From positions 1-28,386 of the forward strand of contig CAKOMQ010000016.1 of NCBI GenBank assembly GCA_934096715.1: DNA of 28,386 nt, given 5' to 3'. Every line of letters begins with the position of its first letter. Within the stretch, counting starts at the first letter, position 1. A program made the translations under genes and the position numbers. The notes under the pieces were generated by a model. The model was given only the letters and a program-made list of their open reading frames with translations, did not search any database and was not told the DNA's origin. Origin of the DNA: an uncultured Bacilli bacterium. GTDB lineage: Bacteria > Bacillota_I > Bacilli_A > RF39 > UBA660. Shown here in pieces: positions 1 through 6,786 of the stretch.

Positions 1-5
1 TTAAA

Positions 6-82
<77 letters not shown>

Positions 83-101
83 ATTAAGTCATGTCTAGTT
101 A

Positions 102-129
102 ATTATATCAAAAAAAAGAAATAATGCAA
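102..129 (-). promoter_or_regulatory. Promoter of tRNA-Ile
   Basis: On the minus strand a perfect -10 TATAAT (102-107) lies about 20 bases before the tRNA 5' end. A weak -35 TTGCAT (124-129) sits 16 bases further upstream. The -10 is convincing; the -35 is poor. Confidence 0.55.
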
Positions 130-228
130 CCCCTTTTTTACAAAAAATTCAAAAAAATTTAAAAATTCAAAAATTGTTATTTTTATAGAGCAAGCACATA
201 TATTTTTAATTATAAATAGCAAAAAACA

Positions 229-264
229 TTGATTTTTTCCAGAAAATACCGTGTAATGGTATTT
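229..264 (+). promoter_or_regulatory. Promoter with overlapping inverted-repeat operator (AbiEi-type)
   Basis: A -35 TTGATT (229-234) and a -10 TGTAAT (252-257) are 17 bp apart. The -10 lies in the spacer of a perfect 7-bp inverted repeat, AAATACC (244-250) and GGTATTT (258-264). AbiEi antitoxins are known to repress their own operon by binding inverted repeats at the promoter. A site masking the -10 directly upstream of an AbiEi-like reading frame fits that role, although the gene itself is broken. Confidence 0.5.
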
Positions 265-276
265 AGGAGTGAAAAT

Positions 277-559
277 ATGCTAATTACTAATAGAATTTAT
301 AAAGATAAACTAACTACTATTTTAAATATAAATAATAAGATATTTAAAATAGTGAAAGGATTATATGAAACAGATTCAAATACTCCAGGATATTTACTTG
401 CTGGAGCAATATATAGGCCTTCATATATTTCGTTTAAGTATGCACTTTCATATTATAATATTATCCGATGTTAAAGTAATTGAAAAATTAAGTAAACTTT
501 ATTATTTAACAAATATTAATGTTTTACTTAATTATTTGAAAAGTAAGAAATTAAAATAA
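277..559 (+). pseudogene. Decayed AbiEi-family antitoxin (type IV toxin-antitoxin)
   Basis: The ATG at 277 follows TAGGAG with good spacing. The first 66 codons read like the N-terminus of AbiEi-type antitoxins: a start MLITNRIYKDKLTTILN, then IFKIVKGLYETD, then the family signature PSYISFKYALSYYNII. The frame stops at 474. In the next frame, from about 465, follow some 30 codons (DVKVIEKLSKLYYLTNINV and onward) that could be the terminal helices, ending at 559. Members of the family are about 200 residues, so roughly half, including the middle, is missing and the ends are in different frames. No AbiEii nucleotidyltransferase toxin follows. The family call rests on the N-terminal motif from memory; assignment of the second-frame tail is weaker. 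Confidence 0.6.
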
Positions 560-569
560 TATTAACCAA

Positions 570-598
570 TTGATAATCATGATTAATTATGGTATATT
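570..598 (+). promoter_or_regulatory. Promoter of the zinc-ribbon/thioredoxin-like gene
   Basis: TTGATA (570-575), 17-bp spacer, TATATT (593-598). It lies 36 bp upstream of the ATG at 634. Confidence 0.6.
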
Positions 599-633
599 GT
601 TAATAGATTTATTGTAGGAAGTGAGTTGTTATT

Positions 634-1599
634 ATGGCATTAGTTAAGTGCAAAAAGTGTGGAGAAGAAATAAGTAGTACAACTGATAGATGTATTCATT
701 GTGGAAATAAGATACATAAGAGTCATAAAACTTTAATAATTGTTTTGGTGTCAGTATTAGCAGTTATACTTATTATAGTGGGAGCATTTGTTGGACTAAC
801 TGTTTATGTAATTAAAGAACAAGATAAATATGTTGGTACATGGACAAATGTAGTAGAGTATTATGATAAAGGAACAAATAAGTTTGTATGTTCTTTAGAG
901 TTAACTATTAATATTAAAGATGATTATACATTAAGTTATAAAGCTAAAACTCTTGAAGGAGAATGTAACTATACAGACTTAGAATACTTTGGAGTATATG
1001 ATTTTGATGATGATGAAATATTTGGATTTAATCAAATTGAAGCTAATGTAAGTATTGATGGAAGAACTAAAGATGTAGATATTTTATATAAAGATGATTA
1101 TATTTGTTATGATAATTGTTCTACTAAAGCTAATTATTATTATAAAAATATTACTAAAGATAAATATTATAAAGAATATATAAATTATTATGATACTTTT
1201 AATAATACAGATAATAATACTTCGTATAAAGAAAGCAATAGTTATGATCTAGGATATATAAGAGAAATAACTTATAATGAGTATACTAGATTAATAAAAG
1301 ATGATGATGAACAAGTAATTATAATAGGATCTCCTAGTTGTCCACATTGTAGAGAACTTGTAAAAAATATTAATAGTATTATTTCAAGTGGTGAAGATGA
1401 TGTATATTATTTAAATATAAATAAAGTTAATGATGATGAATATAGAAGCATTTTATCTTCTTTATCTTTAGAAGATGGAGTTCCTATATTAACAATATAT
1501 GATAATGGATTAAAAGAAAAGTTCCAAGGTTCTATGGAAATAAGCACTTTAAAAGATTTATTTATAAAATATGATATAATAGATAGAAATATGGCGTAG
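634..1599 (+). CDS. Zinc-ribbon membrane protein with C-terminal thioredoxin-like (CPHC) domain
   Basis: A protein of 321 residues with three visible parts. Residues 6-23 form a zinc ribbon of two CxxC pairs (C6/C9 and C20/C23). Residues about 33-60 are one hydrophobic membrane segment. The C-terminal part carries a CPHC dithiol motif (236-239) after a beta strand (QVIIIGSPS) and a later cis-proline-like GVPIL, as in thioredoxin or glutaredoxin folds. The segment between is acidic, Asn/Tyr-rich and unrecognised. With the zinc ribbon inside, the redox domain would face outside, which suggests disulfide exchange on surface proteins; that is inference. The ATG at 634 follows GGAAGTGAG. The gene is monocistronic, with its own promoter and a terminator overlapping the stop. 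Confidence 0.75.
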   Translation: MALVKCKKCGEEISSTTDRCIHCGNKIHKSHKTLIIVLVSVLAVILIIVGAFVGLTVYVIKEQDKYVGTWTNVVEYYDKGTNKFVCSLELTINIKDDYTLSYKAKTLEGECNYTDLEYFGVYDFDDDEIFGFNQIEANVSIDGRTKDVDILYKDDYICYDNCSTKANYYYKNITKDKYYKEYINYYDTFNNTDNNTSYKESNSYDLGYIREITYNEYTRLIKDDDEQVIIIGSPSCPHCRELVKNINSIISSGEDDVYYLNINKVNDDEYRSILSSLSLEDGVPILTIYDNGLKEKFQGSMEISTLKDLFIKYDIIDRNMA

Positions 1600-1618
1600 T
1601 CATTGTGACTACGCTTTT
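1594..1618 (+). terminator. Intrinsic terminator
   Basis: A perfect 9-bp stem, GCGTAGTCA and TGACTACGC with loop TTG, is followed by TTTT. The stem contains the stop codon of the preceding gene (1597-1599). Confidence 0.85.
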
Positions 1619-1627
1619 ATATTACAT

Positions 1628-1650
1628 TAAAAAACAACCAATAGGTTGTT
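1628..1650 (-). terminator. Intrinsic terminator of tRNA-Lys
   Basis: On the minus strand AACAACC and GGTTGTT form a 7-bp stem with a 4-nt loop, followed by a run of T, 11 bases past the tRNA 3' end. Confidence 0.75.
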
Positions 1651-1661
1651 AATTACAAAAA

Positions 1662-1737
1662 TGGTGTCCCCTTAGGGATTCGAACCCTAGACCCACTGAT
1701 TAAGAGTCAGTTGCTCTACCAACTGAGCTAAGGAGAC
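1662..1737 (-). tRNA. tRNA-Lys (anticodon CTT)
   Basis: The minus strand gives a 76-nt cloverleaf. Acceptor GTCTCCT pairs with AGGGGAC (one G-U). The anticodon stem ACTGA/TCAGT holds the loop CTCTTAA with anticodon CTT. The T-arm contains GGTTCGAATCC and CCA is encoded at 1662-1664. In an AT-rich genome a second tRNA-Lys (TTT) would be expected elsewhere. Confidence 0.97.
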
Positions 1738-1753
1738 ATCTCATACAATATGA

Positions 1754-1782
1754 ATTATAGCAAACATTACGTTTAATTTCAA
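1754..1782 (-). promoter_or_regulatory. Promoter of tRNA-Lys
   Basis: On the minus strand TTGAAA (1777-1782), 17-bp spacer, perfect TATAAT (1754-1759), 16 bp before the tRNA. Confidence 0.8.
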
Positions 1783-1792
1783 GTCTATTAAG

Positions 1793-1821
1793 TTGATTTT
1801 TAATAATATTTATAGTATTAT
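1793..1821 (+). promoter_or_regulatory. Promoter of obg
   Basis: TTGATT (1793-1798), 17-bp spacer, TATTAT (1816-1821), 33 bp before the obg ATG. Confidence 0.6.
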
Positions 1822-1854
1822 ATAGCCATGTTATTAGTTAGGTAGGTGTATATT

Positions 1855-3129
1855 ATGTTTGTAGATGAATTAACACTTAAAGTTACAGCAGGCTCAGGTG
1901 GTGATGGTTGTACTTCGTTTAGAAGAGAAAAATATGTTGCAATGGGTGGACCAGATGGTGGTAATGGCGGTCGTGGTAGTAATATTATATTTAAAGTAGA
2001 TAAGAGTCTTAAAACACTAATTGATTTAAGATATATGAAAAATATAAAGGGTACTAAAGGTACTAATGGTAAAGGTAGTAATAAATTTGGTGCTAATAGT
2101 GATGATATTTATATAAATGTTCCAATGGGGACTACTATCATAGATCTAGATACAAATTTAATATTAGCAGACTTAACACATGAAGATGATGAATTTATTG
2201 TTTGCCATGGTGGTCGTGGTGGTCGTGGTAATAGAGCATTTGCTACTCATGATAATCCTGCTCCTAAGTTTAGTGAAAAAGGAGAACCTGGAGAAGAAAG
2301 AATAATTAAATTGGAACTTCATATGCTTGCTGATGTAGGTATAGTTGGAATGCCTAGTGTGGGTAAAAGTACTTTAATAAGTCAAATAACAGCTTCTAAA
2401 CCTAAAATAGCAGCTTATCATTTTACAACATTATCTCCTAATTTAGGTGTAGTTAAATTATCAGATCATAGACAATTTGTCTTGGCAGATTTACCTGGAC
2501 TTATAGAAGGAGCTTCTTTAGGGATTGGCCTTGGGGATAAGTTTTTAAAACATGCTATGCGTACTAGAATAATATTGCATGTAATAGATATGGCTAGTAC
2601 TGAAGGAAGAAATCCTATAGAAGATTATGAGATAATTAGAAAAGAATTAAATGATTATAGTGATAAATTAGGTAGAAAGCTAGAGATAGTAGTAGCTAAT
2701 AAAAGTGATATGCCTGACTTTAAAGAACATTTAAAAGAATTTAAGAAGAAATATCCTGATAAGATAGTATTTGAAATAAGTGCTGTTATGAACGAAGGTA
2801 TTGATGAACTAATGAAATATGTTGCTGATACTTTAGATAATATTGATGATAATCCAATATATGAAGATAGTGAATTTGAAAGTCATATGGTATTTAAATT
2901 TAAGAATGATAAACCATATACTATTGAAAAGGAAGAAGATACTTGGGTTATTACTGGAGATGAGATTGAAAAGTTATTTAAAATGACTAGATTTAATGAA
3001 GATGAAGCAGTGCTTAGATTTGCTCGTAAACTACGTGGTATGGGTGTTGAAGATGAGCTTGAAAGACTTGGTGCTAAAAGGGGAGAAGAAGTAAGAATAC
3101 TTGATTATACATTTGAATTTAAAGAATAG
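1855..3129 (+). CDS. obg: Obg GTPase (ribosome assembly / stress GTPase)
   Basis: A protein of 424 residues, typical for Obg with its C-terminal OCT domain. Residues 1-157 are the glycine-rich Obg fold (GSGGDG, GGPDGGNGGRG, GGRGGRGN). The G domain follows with G1 GMPSVGKST (165-173), G3 DLPG (212-215) and G4 NKSD (282-285). The C-terminal portion from about 340 is the OCT domain (FKFKNDKPYTI, WVITGDEIE). Obg proteins bind the large ribosomal subunit and are usually essential. The ATG at 1855 is preferred over the GTG at 1846 because that GTG lies inside the Shine-Dalgarno TAGGTAGGTG. The gene stands alone, with its own promoter and terminator. Confidence 0.97.
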   Translation: MFVDELTLKVTAGSGGDGCTSFRREKYVAMGGPDGGNGGRGSNIIFKVDKSLKTLIDLRYMKNIKGTKGTNGKGSNKFGANSDDIYINVPMGTTIIDLDTNLILADLTHEDDEFIVCHGGRGGRGNRAFATHDNPAPKFSEKGEPGEERIIKLELHMLADVGIVGMPSVGKSTLISQITASKPKIAAYHFTTLSPNLGVVKLSDHRQFVLADLPGLIEGASLGIGLGDKFLKHAMRTRIILHVIDMASTEGRNPIEDYEIIRKELNDYSDKLGRKLEIVVANKSDMPDFKEHLKEFKKKYPDKIVFEISAVMNEGIDELMKYVADTLDNIDDNPIYEDSEFESHMVFKFKNDKPYTIEKEEDTWVITGDEIEKLFKMTRFNEDEAVLRFARKLRGMGVEDELERLGAKRGEEVRILDYTFEFKE

Positions 3130-3132
3130 TTA

Positions 3133-3169
3133 AATAAGACTTAATGTTAGTGTTAAGTCTTATTTTTTT
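3133..3169 (+). terminator. Intrinsic terminator of obg
   Basis: A 12-bp perfect stem (3133-3144 with 3153-3164; arm AATAAGACTTAA) with an 8-nt loop, ending in a run of T. Confidence 0.9.
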
Positions 3170-3182
3170 GAAGCAATAACTA

Positions 3183-3211
3183 TTGTTATTTAAAAAAATA
3201 TAGGTTATAAT
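3183..3211 (+). promoter_or_regulatory. Promoter of the 3242 surface-protein gene
   Basis: TTGTTA (3183-3188), 17-bp spacer, perfect TATAAT (3206-3211), about 30 bp before the start codon. Confidence 0.65.
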
Positions 3212-3241
3212 ATTTACTATAAAGTAGGTAAAGAAAGCTGG

Positions 3242-4897
3242 TTGATATTAGTGGATAGTAAGACAGTTAATAATAAACATAAAATAACAAAAGTAGATAT
3301 TATTTTAGGCCTTATATTAGTAGTAATTATTTTTTTAATTATATTATTATTTAGTTATGCTCATTTCCAAGTAGAAACAATTAATAATATGACCTCTGCT
3401 ACTGTACAAGGAGATTTTGAATGTTTAGATGTGTCATTTAATCAAACTGGTGCTATTAATTTAAATAAAAATTATCCAGTTACTGATGATTATGCTCTAG
3501 CTAATTTTACGCCTATTGAAGCTACTATTACTAATAACTGTAGTACTAATGCTGTAAACTATGTACTTAGTTTATCTAGTATTTATTTAAAAAGTGCTAA
3601 TTATGATACTGGTTATATACCAGATACTAAGATAAGAGTTAAAACTTTAAAACAAGTTGGTACTAATGCAGAATCTAGTTTAAAAGGGCCAATATATTTA
3701 AATACTTTATCTCAACTTGATAATAATTCTAATTCTTATAAATATATTAATAACTTTTATAAGACTGACTCTAATTATACTAATTATAATTTAAAGAATA
3801 CTTATAAAGTAGATTCATCAAGTATAGCCGCTAATACAACAATTAAATATAAAATATACTTATGGATAGATTATTATGAAGGTGCTCCTGATAGAGTTAG
3901 TAATGATGAATATAATAATTCTACTCAAGGATTAAAATTTAGTGCTAGTGCAGCAGTTACATTGAATATCAAGGAAAAAGAACCAACTATTGCTGAACAG
4001 TTAATCGCAAGTGGAAAATTATGGCAAAGTGGACTAGAAGGAGATGGCTATAGATATACAGGAAGTGGTGCAGTAGGAACTAGTACTAATCCAAATAACT
4101 TTATATGTTTTGGTACTACAGATAAATCTGCTTGTACAGCAAATCAAGATAAATACATGTATCGAGTACTTGGGGTATTCTCAGATGCAAATGGAAAAAA
4201 TCATGTTAAACTAATTAAATATAAACAATTAGGATCTAAATATGCATGGAATTCCGATGAAACGGTTGATGTATCATTGGATAATAGCGATTTGTATAAA
4301 GGACTTAACGGAAACTATTTTCTGACAAATACAACATATGATTATTTGCAAAATGCAGAATGGAGTAATCGTATAGAAAACTGGACATGGAGTGCAGTAA
4401 ATACAAAGACATATGAAGATCAAACTAATAACCCAGATTACAATGAAAGTAGTCCAAAAGGAATATATTTAAATGAAATGCATAAGGCATCAAATGGTAC
4501 ACTATGTACAAATTGGAATAGTGGTGCAATAAACTGTAATGGAGGAGCTTGGACAAATCCTACTGCCAAGATAGGCTTAATGTATGCAAGTGATTATGCA
4601 TTGTCATTAGGTTCAAGTGCATTAGCGCTAACAACAGGGATTGGTGCAAACCAAGATTTATTAAAAACAGGCTGGATGCATCCAAGTAATAATGGATACG
4701 ATGATGGTGAGTGGACACTTTCTCGTTATGGGGATGGTGGTGGCGCCTTCGTTGCGTGGGATGTTGATAGCAGCGGTACCGTGCTCTACAGCGTTGTGAC
4801 TGACTTCTATGGGGCGCGTCCAGTCTTTTATCTTACAACAGATGCTAAAACTTCCGGTGGAGATGGAAGTCTAAATAATCCATTTATTTTAAAATAA
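3242..4897 (+). CDS. Membrane-anchored surface protein with hypervariable lectin-like C-terminal domain (probable DGR target)
   Basis: About 551 residues. Residues 19-41 are a hydrophobic segment ending in FSYAHFQ, like the N-terminal segment of SipW/TasA-type exported proteins. Residues about 50-245 look like beta-sandwich material of that kind (QGDFECLDVSFNQ, TPIEATITNNC). From about 252 a second domain starts (EQLIASGKLWQSGLEGDGYR), shared almost word for word with the protein at 26926-28386, and ends in the motif RPVFYLTTD followed by GGDGSLNNPFI. Residues 495-526, just before RPVFYL, differ sharply from the paralogue and are encoded by G+C-rich, A-poor DNA. I read this as a C-type-lectin-fold variable region served by a diversity-generating retroelement. 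The start is uncertain: TTG at 3242 or GTG at 3251; no good Shine-Dalgarno separates them. The ligand is unknown. Confidence 0.7.
   Translation: MILVDSKTVNNKHKITKVDIILGLILVVIIFLIILLFSYAHFQVETINNMTSATVQGDFECLDVSFNQTGAINLNKNYPVTDDYALANFTPIEATITNNCSTNAVNYVLSLSSIYLKSANYDTGYIPDTKIRVKTLKQVGTNAESSLKGPIYLNTLSQLDNNSNSYKYINNFYKTDSNYTNYNLKNTYKVDSSSIAANTTIKYKIYLWIDYYEGAPDRVSNDEYNNSTQGLKFSASAAVTLNIKEKEPTIAEQLIASGKLWQSGLEGDGYRYTGSGAVGTSTNPNNFICFGTTDKSACTANQDKYMYRVLGVFSDANGKNHVKLIKYKQLGSKYAWNSDETVDVSLDNSDLYKGLNGNYFLTNTTYDYLQNAEWSNRIENWTWSAVNTKTYEDQTNNPDYNESSPKGIYLNEMHKASNGTLCTNWNSGAINCNGGAWTNPTAKIGLMYASDYALSLGSSALALTTGIGANQDLLKTGWMHPSNNGYDDGEWTLSRYGDGGGAFVAWDVDSSGTVLYSVVTDFYGARPVFYLTTDAKTSGGDGSLNNPFILK
4009..4897 (+). 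repeat. Long diverged repeat, copy 1 (inverted copy at 26926-27795)
   Basis: DNA coding for the shared C-terminal domain. Long stretches, for example 4018-4257 against 27545-27785 on the opposite strand, agree base for base with only scattered differences; similarity drops in 4400-4560 and inside the variable region. The two copies are inverted and about 22 kb apart, so recombination between them would invert the interval. Identity was judged by eye. Confidence 0.75.
4724..4819 (+). other. Putative DGR variable region (VR1)
   Basis: A stretch of 96 bases between the conserved Arg codon of the TLSR motif and the Arg codon of RPVFYL. By hand count a 99-base span here is about 59% G+C and 13% A, in a genome that is roughly one quarter G+C. 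Apart from invariant-looking G-rich codons (GGG, GCG, TGG, GTG), essentially every codon ends in C or T, as expected when AAC/AAT codons of a template are rewritten at adenines. The aligned region of the paralogue differs at most of the same positions while the flanks agree. Confidence 0.6.
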
Positions 4898-4932
4898 TTT
4901 GACAAAACTTAACATAATTTATTATACTTATA

Positions 4933-4962
4933 TTGAATATTAAAAAAGATATATGGTATAAT
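4933..4962 (+). promoter_or_regulatory. Promoter of the 6S-like RNA
   Basis: TTGAAT (4933-4938), 18-bp spacer, perfect TATAAT (4957-4962). The expected start at about 4969-4970 coincides with the first base of the RNA's closing stem. Confidence 0.7.
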
Positions 4963-4969
4963 AATAATG

Positions 4970-5142
4970 CCTAAGGAAATAGGTTGTTTATTATAAAACC
5001 GAGTAAATTGATATATTGGGAAACTAATTATAAGTGGTGTTGAATACCTTGTATTGACCCTTCAAGGGCTCCTAAAGCTTATATGTGTTTTACCACCTGC
5101 TAGAGAGCGGGCTTTATCAAAGGCAACTTATCCTTAGGTTTT
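4970..5142 (+). ncRNA. ssrS: Probable 6S RNA
   Basis: A non-coding, clearly structured stretch of about 170 nt. The ends form a long closing helix: CCTAAGGA (4970-4977) with TCCTTAGG (5131-5138), continued after an AA bulge by TAGGTTG (4980-4986) with CAACTTA (5124-5130). Further in, GTGGT (5034-5038) can pair with ACCAC (5092-5096), leaving a wide central bubble. The 3' strand of the bubble holds a small hairpin, roughly CTGCT AGAG AGCGG (5097-5110). A rod with closing stem, open bubble and a hairpin in the bubble is the 6S architecture that mimics an open promoter and sequesters sigma-A RNA polymerase. A B. subtilis 6S gene lies, as I recall, beside yrvM (tcdA) and yrvN (rarA), which are also the neighbours here. 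The identification is from structure and synteny, not from a search. Confidence 0.62.
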
Positions 5143-5159
5143 AATTTGGAGTGATATAT

Positions 5160-5828
5160 ATGTTTGAAAGAGTTATCTCCTTAATAGGAGAATCTAACTA
5201 TAATAAAATAAATGATAAAAAAATATTAATAGTAGGAGTAGGTGGAGTTGGTGGTACGGCTTTAGAAGCCTTGGTAAGAAGTGGAATAGAAGATATTGCT
5301 ATAGTTGATTATGATATAATAGATAAAAATAATTTAAATAGACAACTTATTACTAATGAAACTAATATAGGTAATTTAAAGGCACTAGAAGCTAAAAATA
5401 GATGCCTTAGTATAAATAGTAATCTTAATATAAAAACATTTGATATAAAGCTTAATAAAGAGAATATAAGTATAATTAAAGATAACTATGACTATATAAT
5501 TGATTCATGTGATAGTATTGATGCTAAAATTGAATTATATAAGTATGCTAAATGTGATAATATAAAAATAATTAGTAGTATGGGAATGGGTAATAGATTA
5601 GATCCTAGTAAGATATGTATAAGTACTTTAAATAAGACTATAAATGATCCCTTAGCTAGAATAATAAGAAAAAGATGTAAAGAAGAAAATATAGATTTAG
5701 ATATACCTGTTGTATATTCAACTGAGTTACCAATAAAAAAAGATGGAGTTTATAGTATGATTATAACTCCATCTACAGCTGGTTTATATATAGCTTACTA
5801 TATTATAAATGATATCATTAATCTCTAA
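5160..5828 (+). CDS. tcdA: tRNA threonylcarbamoyladenosine dehydratase (TcdA/YrvM family)
   Basis: A ThiF/E1-like protein of 222 residues. The nucleotide-binding Rossmann motif GVGGVGG is followed by ALVRSGI, and then by the E1 signature VDYDIIDKNNLNRQL, which contributes the ATP-binding acidic and Arg residues. These enzymes activate t6A37 with ATP to form the cyclic ct6A37 modification in tRNAs reading ANN codons. The ATG at 5160 follows GGAGTGA; the GTG at 5151 is part of that ribosome site. It lies directly behind the 6S-like RNA and may be co-transcribed by readthrough. Its 3' end overlaps the stop of the convergent gpsA by 11 bp and contains the gpsA terminator. Confidence 0.88.
   Translation: MFERVISLIGESNYNKINDKKILIVGVGGVGGTALEALVRSGIEDIAIVDYDIIDKNNLNRQLITNETNIGNLKALEAKNRCLSINSNLNIKTFDIKLNKENISIIKDNYDYIIDSCDSIDAKIELYKYAKCDNIKIISSMGMGNRLDPSKICISTLNKTINDPLARIIRKRCKEENIDLDIPVVYSTELPIKKDGVYSMIITPSTAGLYIAYYIINDIINL
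5735..5774 (-). terminator. gpsA/rarA transcript terminator inside tcdA
   Basis: On the minus strand AGATGGAGT and ACTCCATCT form a 9-bp stem (5741-5749 with 5766-5774), extendable by TATA/TATA, and are followed by a run of seven T (5735-5741 read in reverse). It lies about 45 bp past the gpsA stop, wholly within the tcdA coding sequence. Confidence 0.75.
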
Positions 5829-6786
5829 GTATTAAATATTTATGTAATTTATCTGGATCTTCATAATTAACTACTATATCATATATAATACTTATAAGTT
5901 CCATATTAATACCTAAGTTATTTAATAATTTATGAACTGATATTAATGTATAATATCCTTCTACTGTATGGGTATTCAAGTATTCTTGAATATCTTTTTT
6001 ATTTTTAGTACTTCCTATAACATATCCAAAAGAATAATTTCTACTTTTAGTACTAGTACATGTTAAAAGTAAATCTCCTATACCTGCATATGTTAGAATA
6101 GTTTTCTTTTTACCACCTAAATAATAAATAATATTCTTTATATCATGCATACTTTCATTTATTAAGAATGCTTGAGTAGATTCTGAATAACCTAAACCTT
6201 TTAGAATACCAGCTGCGATAGCTATTATATTTTTAATACTTCCACATATTTGTATACCCAGTATATCAGAAGATTCTCTTAATTTAAGAGTTTCATCACT
6301 TAATACACTTTTAACTAATTTAATAGTATTCTTATTACCTGCAATAGCTAAACCACATGGTTCATCATTCATTAAATCAACTGCGAATGTAGGGCCACTT
6401 ATTACACTTATATTCTTTGTATGTAATACCTTCTTTACTATATTAGAAAGTAGACTACAAGTTTCATTCTCTATACCTTTACTAGCTATACATACATGAT
6501 TTCCTTTGTAAAATGGAAGAATATTATTACATACACTTCTTACATATTTAGCACTAGTAATTATAAATATTAAATCTGTATTATATAGAACATCTTCATA
6601 AGAAGAAGATATATGTATATTACTAGGTATTCTTTTATCAGTTATACTTTTTATAGTATGATTCTTTTTATATTCATTTTCTATATCAATAGATTCAGTC
6701 CACATATAAATATCATTGTCTTTTTTGGCTAATTTCATAGCAATAGCCATACTATAAACACCTGTACCTATAATAGTTATCTTCAT
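5818..6786 (-). CDS. gpsA: Glycerol-3-phosphate dehydrogenase, NAD(P)+
   Basis: A soluble enzyme of 322 residues reducing dihydroxyacetone phosphate to sn-glycerol-3-phosphate, the backbone for phospholipids. The N-terminal dinucleotide site reads GTGVYSMAIA. The catalytic part shows ASKGIE, SGPTFAVDL, the long QICGSIKNIIAIAAGILKG segment, AGIGDLLLTC and SRNYSFG, all in family order. The C-terminal VEGYYT corresponds to the usual VEGVYT. The start ATG overlaps the rarA stop by four bases (ATGA), so the two are translationally coupled. Pairing of gpsA with rarA is unusual compared with the common engA-gpsA arrangement, but nothing in the protein looks broken. Confidence 0.95.
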   Translation of the reverse strand: MKITIIGTGVYSMAIAMKLAKKDNDIYMWTESIDIENEYKKNHTIKSITDKRIPSNIHISSSYEDVLYNTDLIFIITSAKYVRSVCNNILPFYKGNHVCIASKGIENETCSLLSNIVKKVLHTKNISVISGPTFAVDLMNDEPCGLAIAGNKNTIKLVKSVLSDETLKLRESSDILGIQICGSIKNIIAIAAGILKGLGYSESTQAFLINESMHDIKNIIYYLGGKKKTILTYAGIGDLLLTCTSTKSRNYSFGYVIGSTKNKKDIQEYLNTHTVEGYYTLISVHKLLNNLGINMELISIIYDIVVNYEDPDKLHKYLILRD

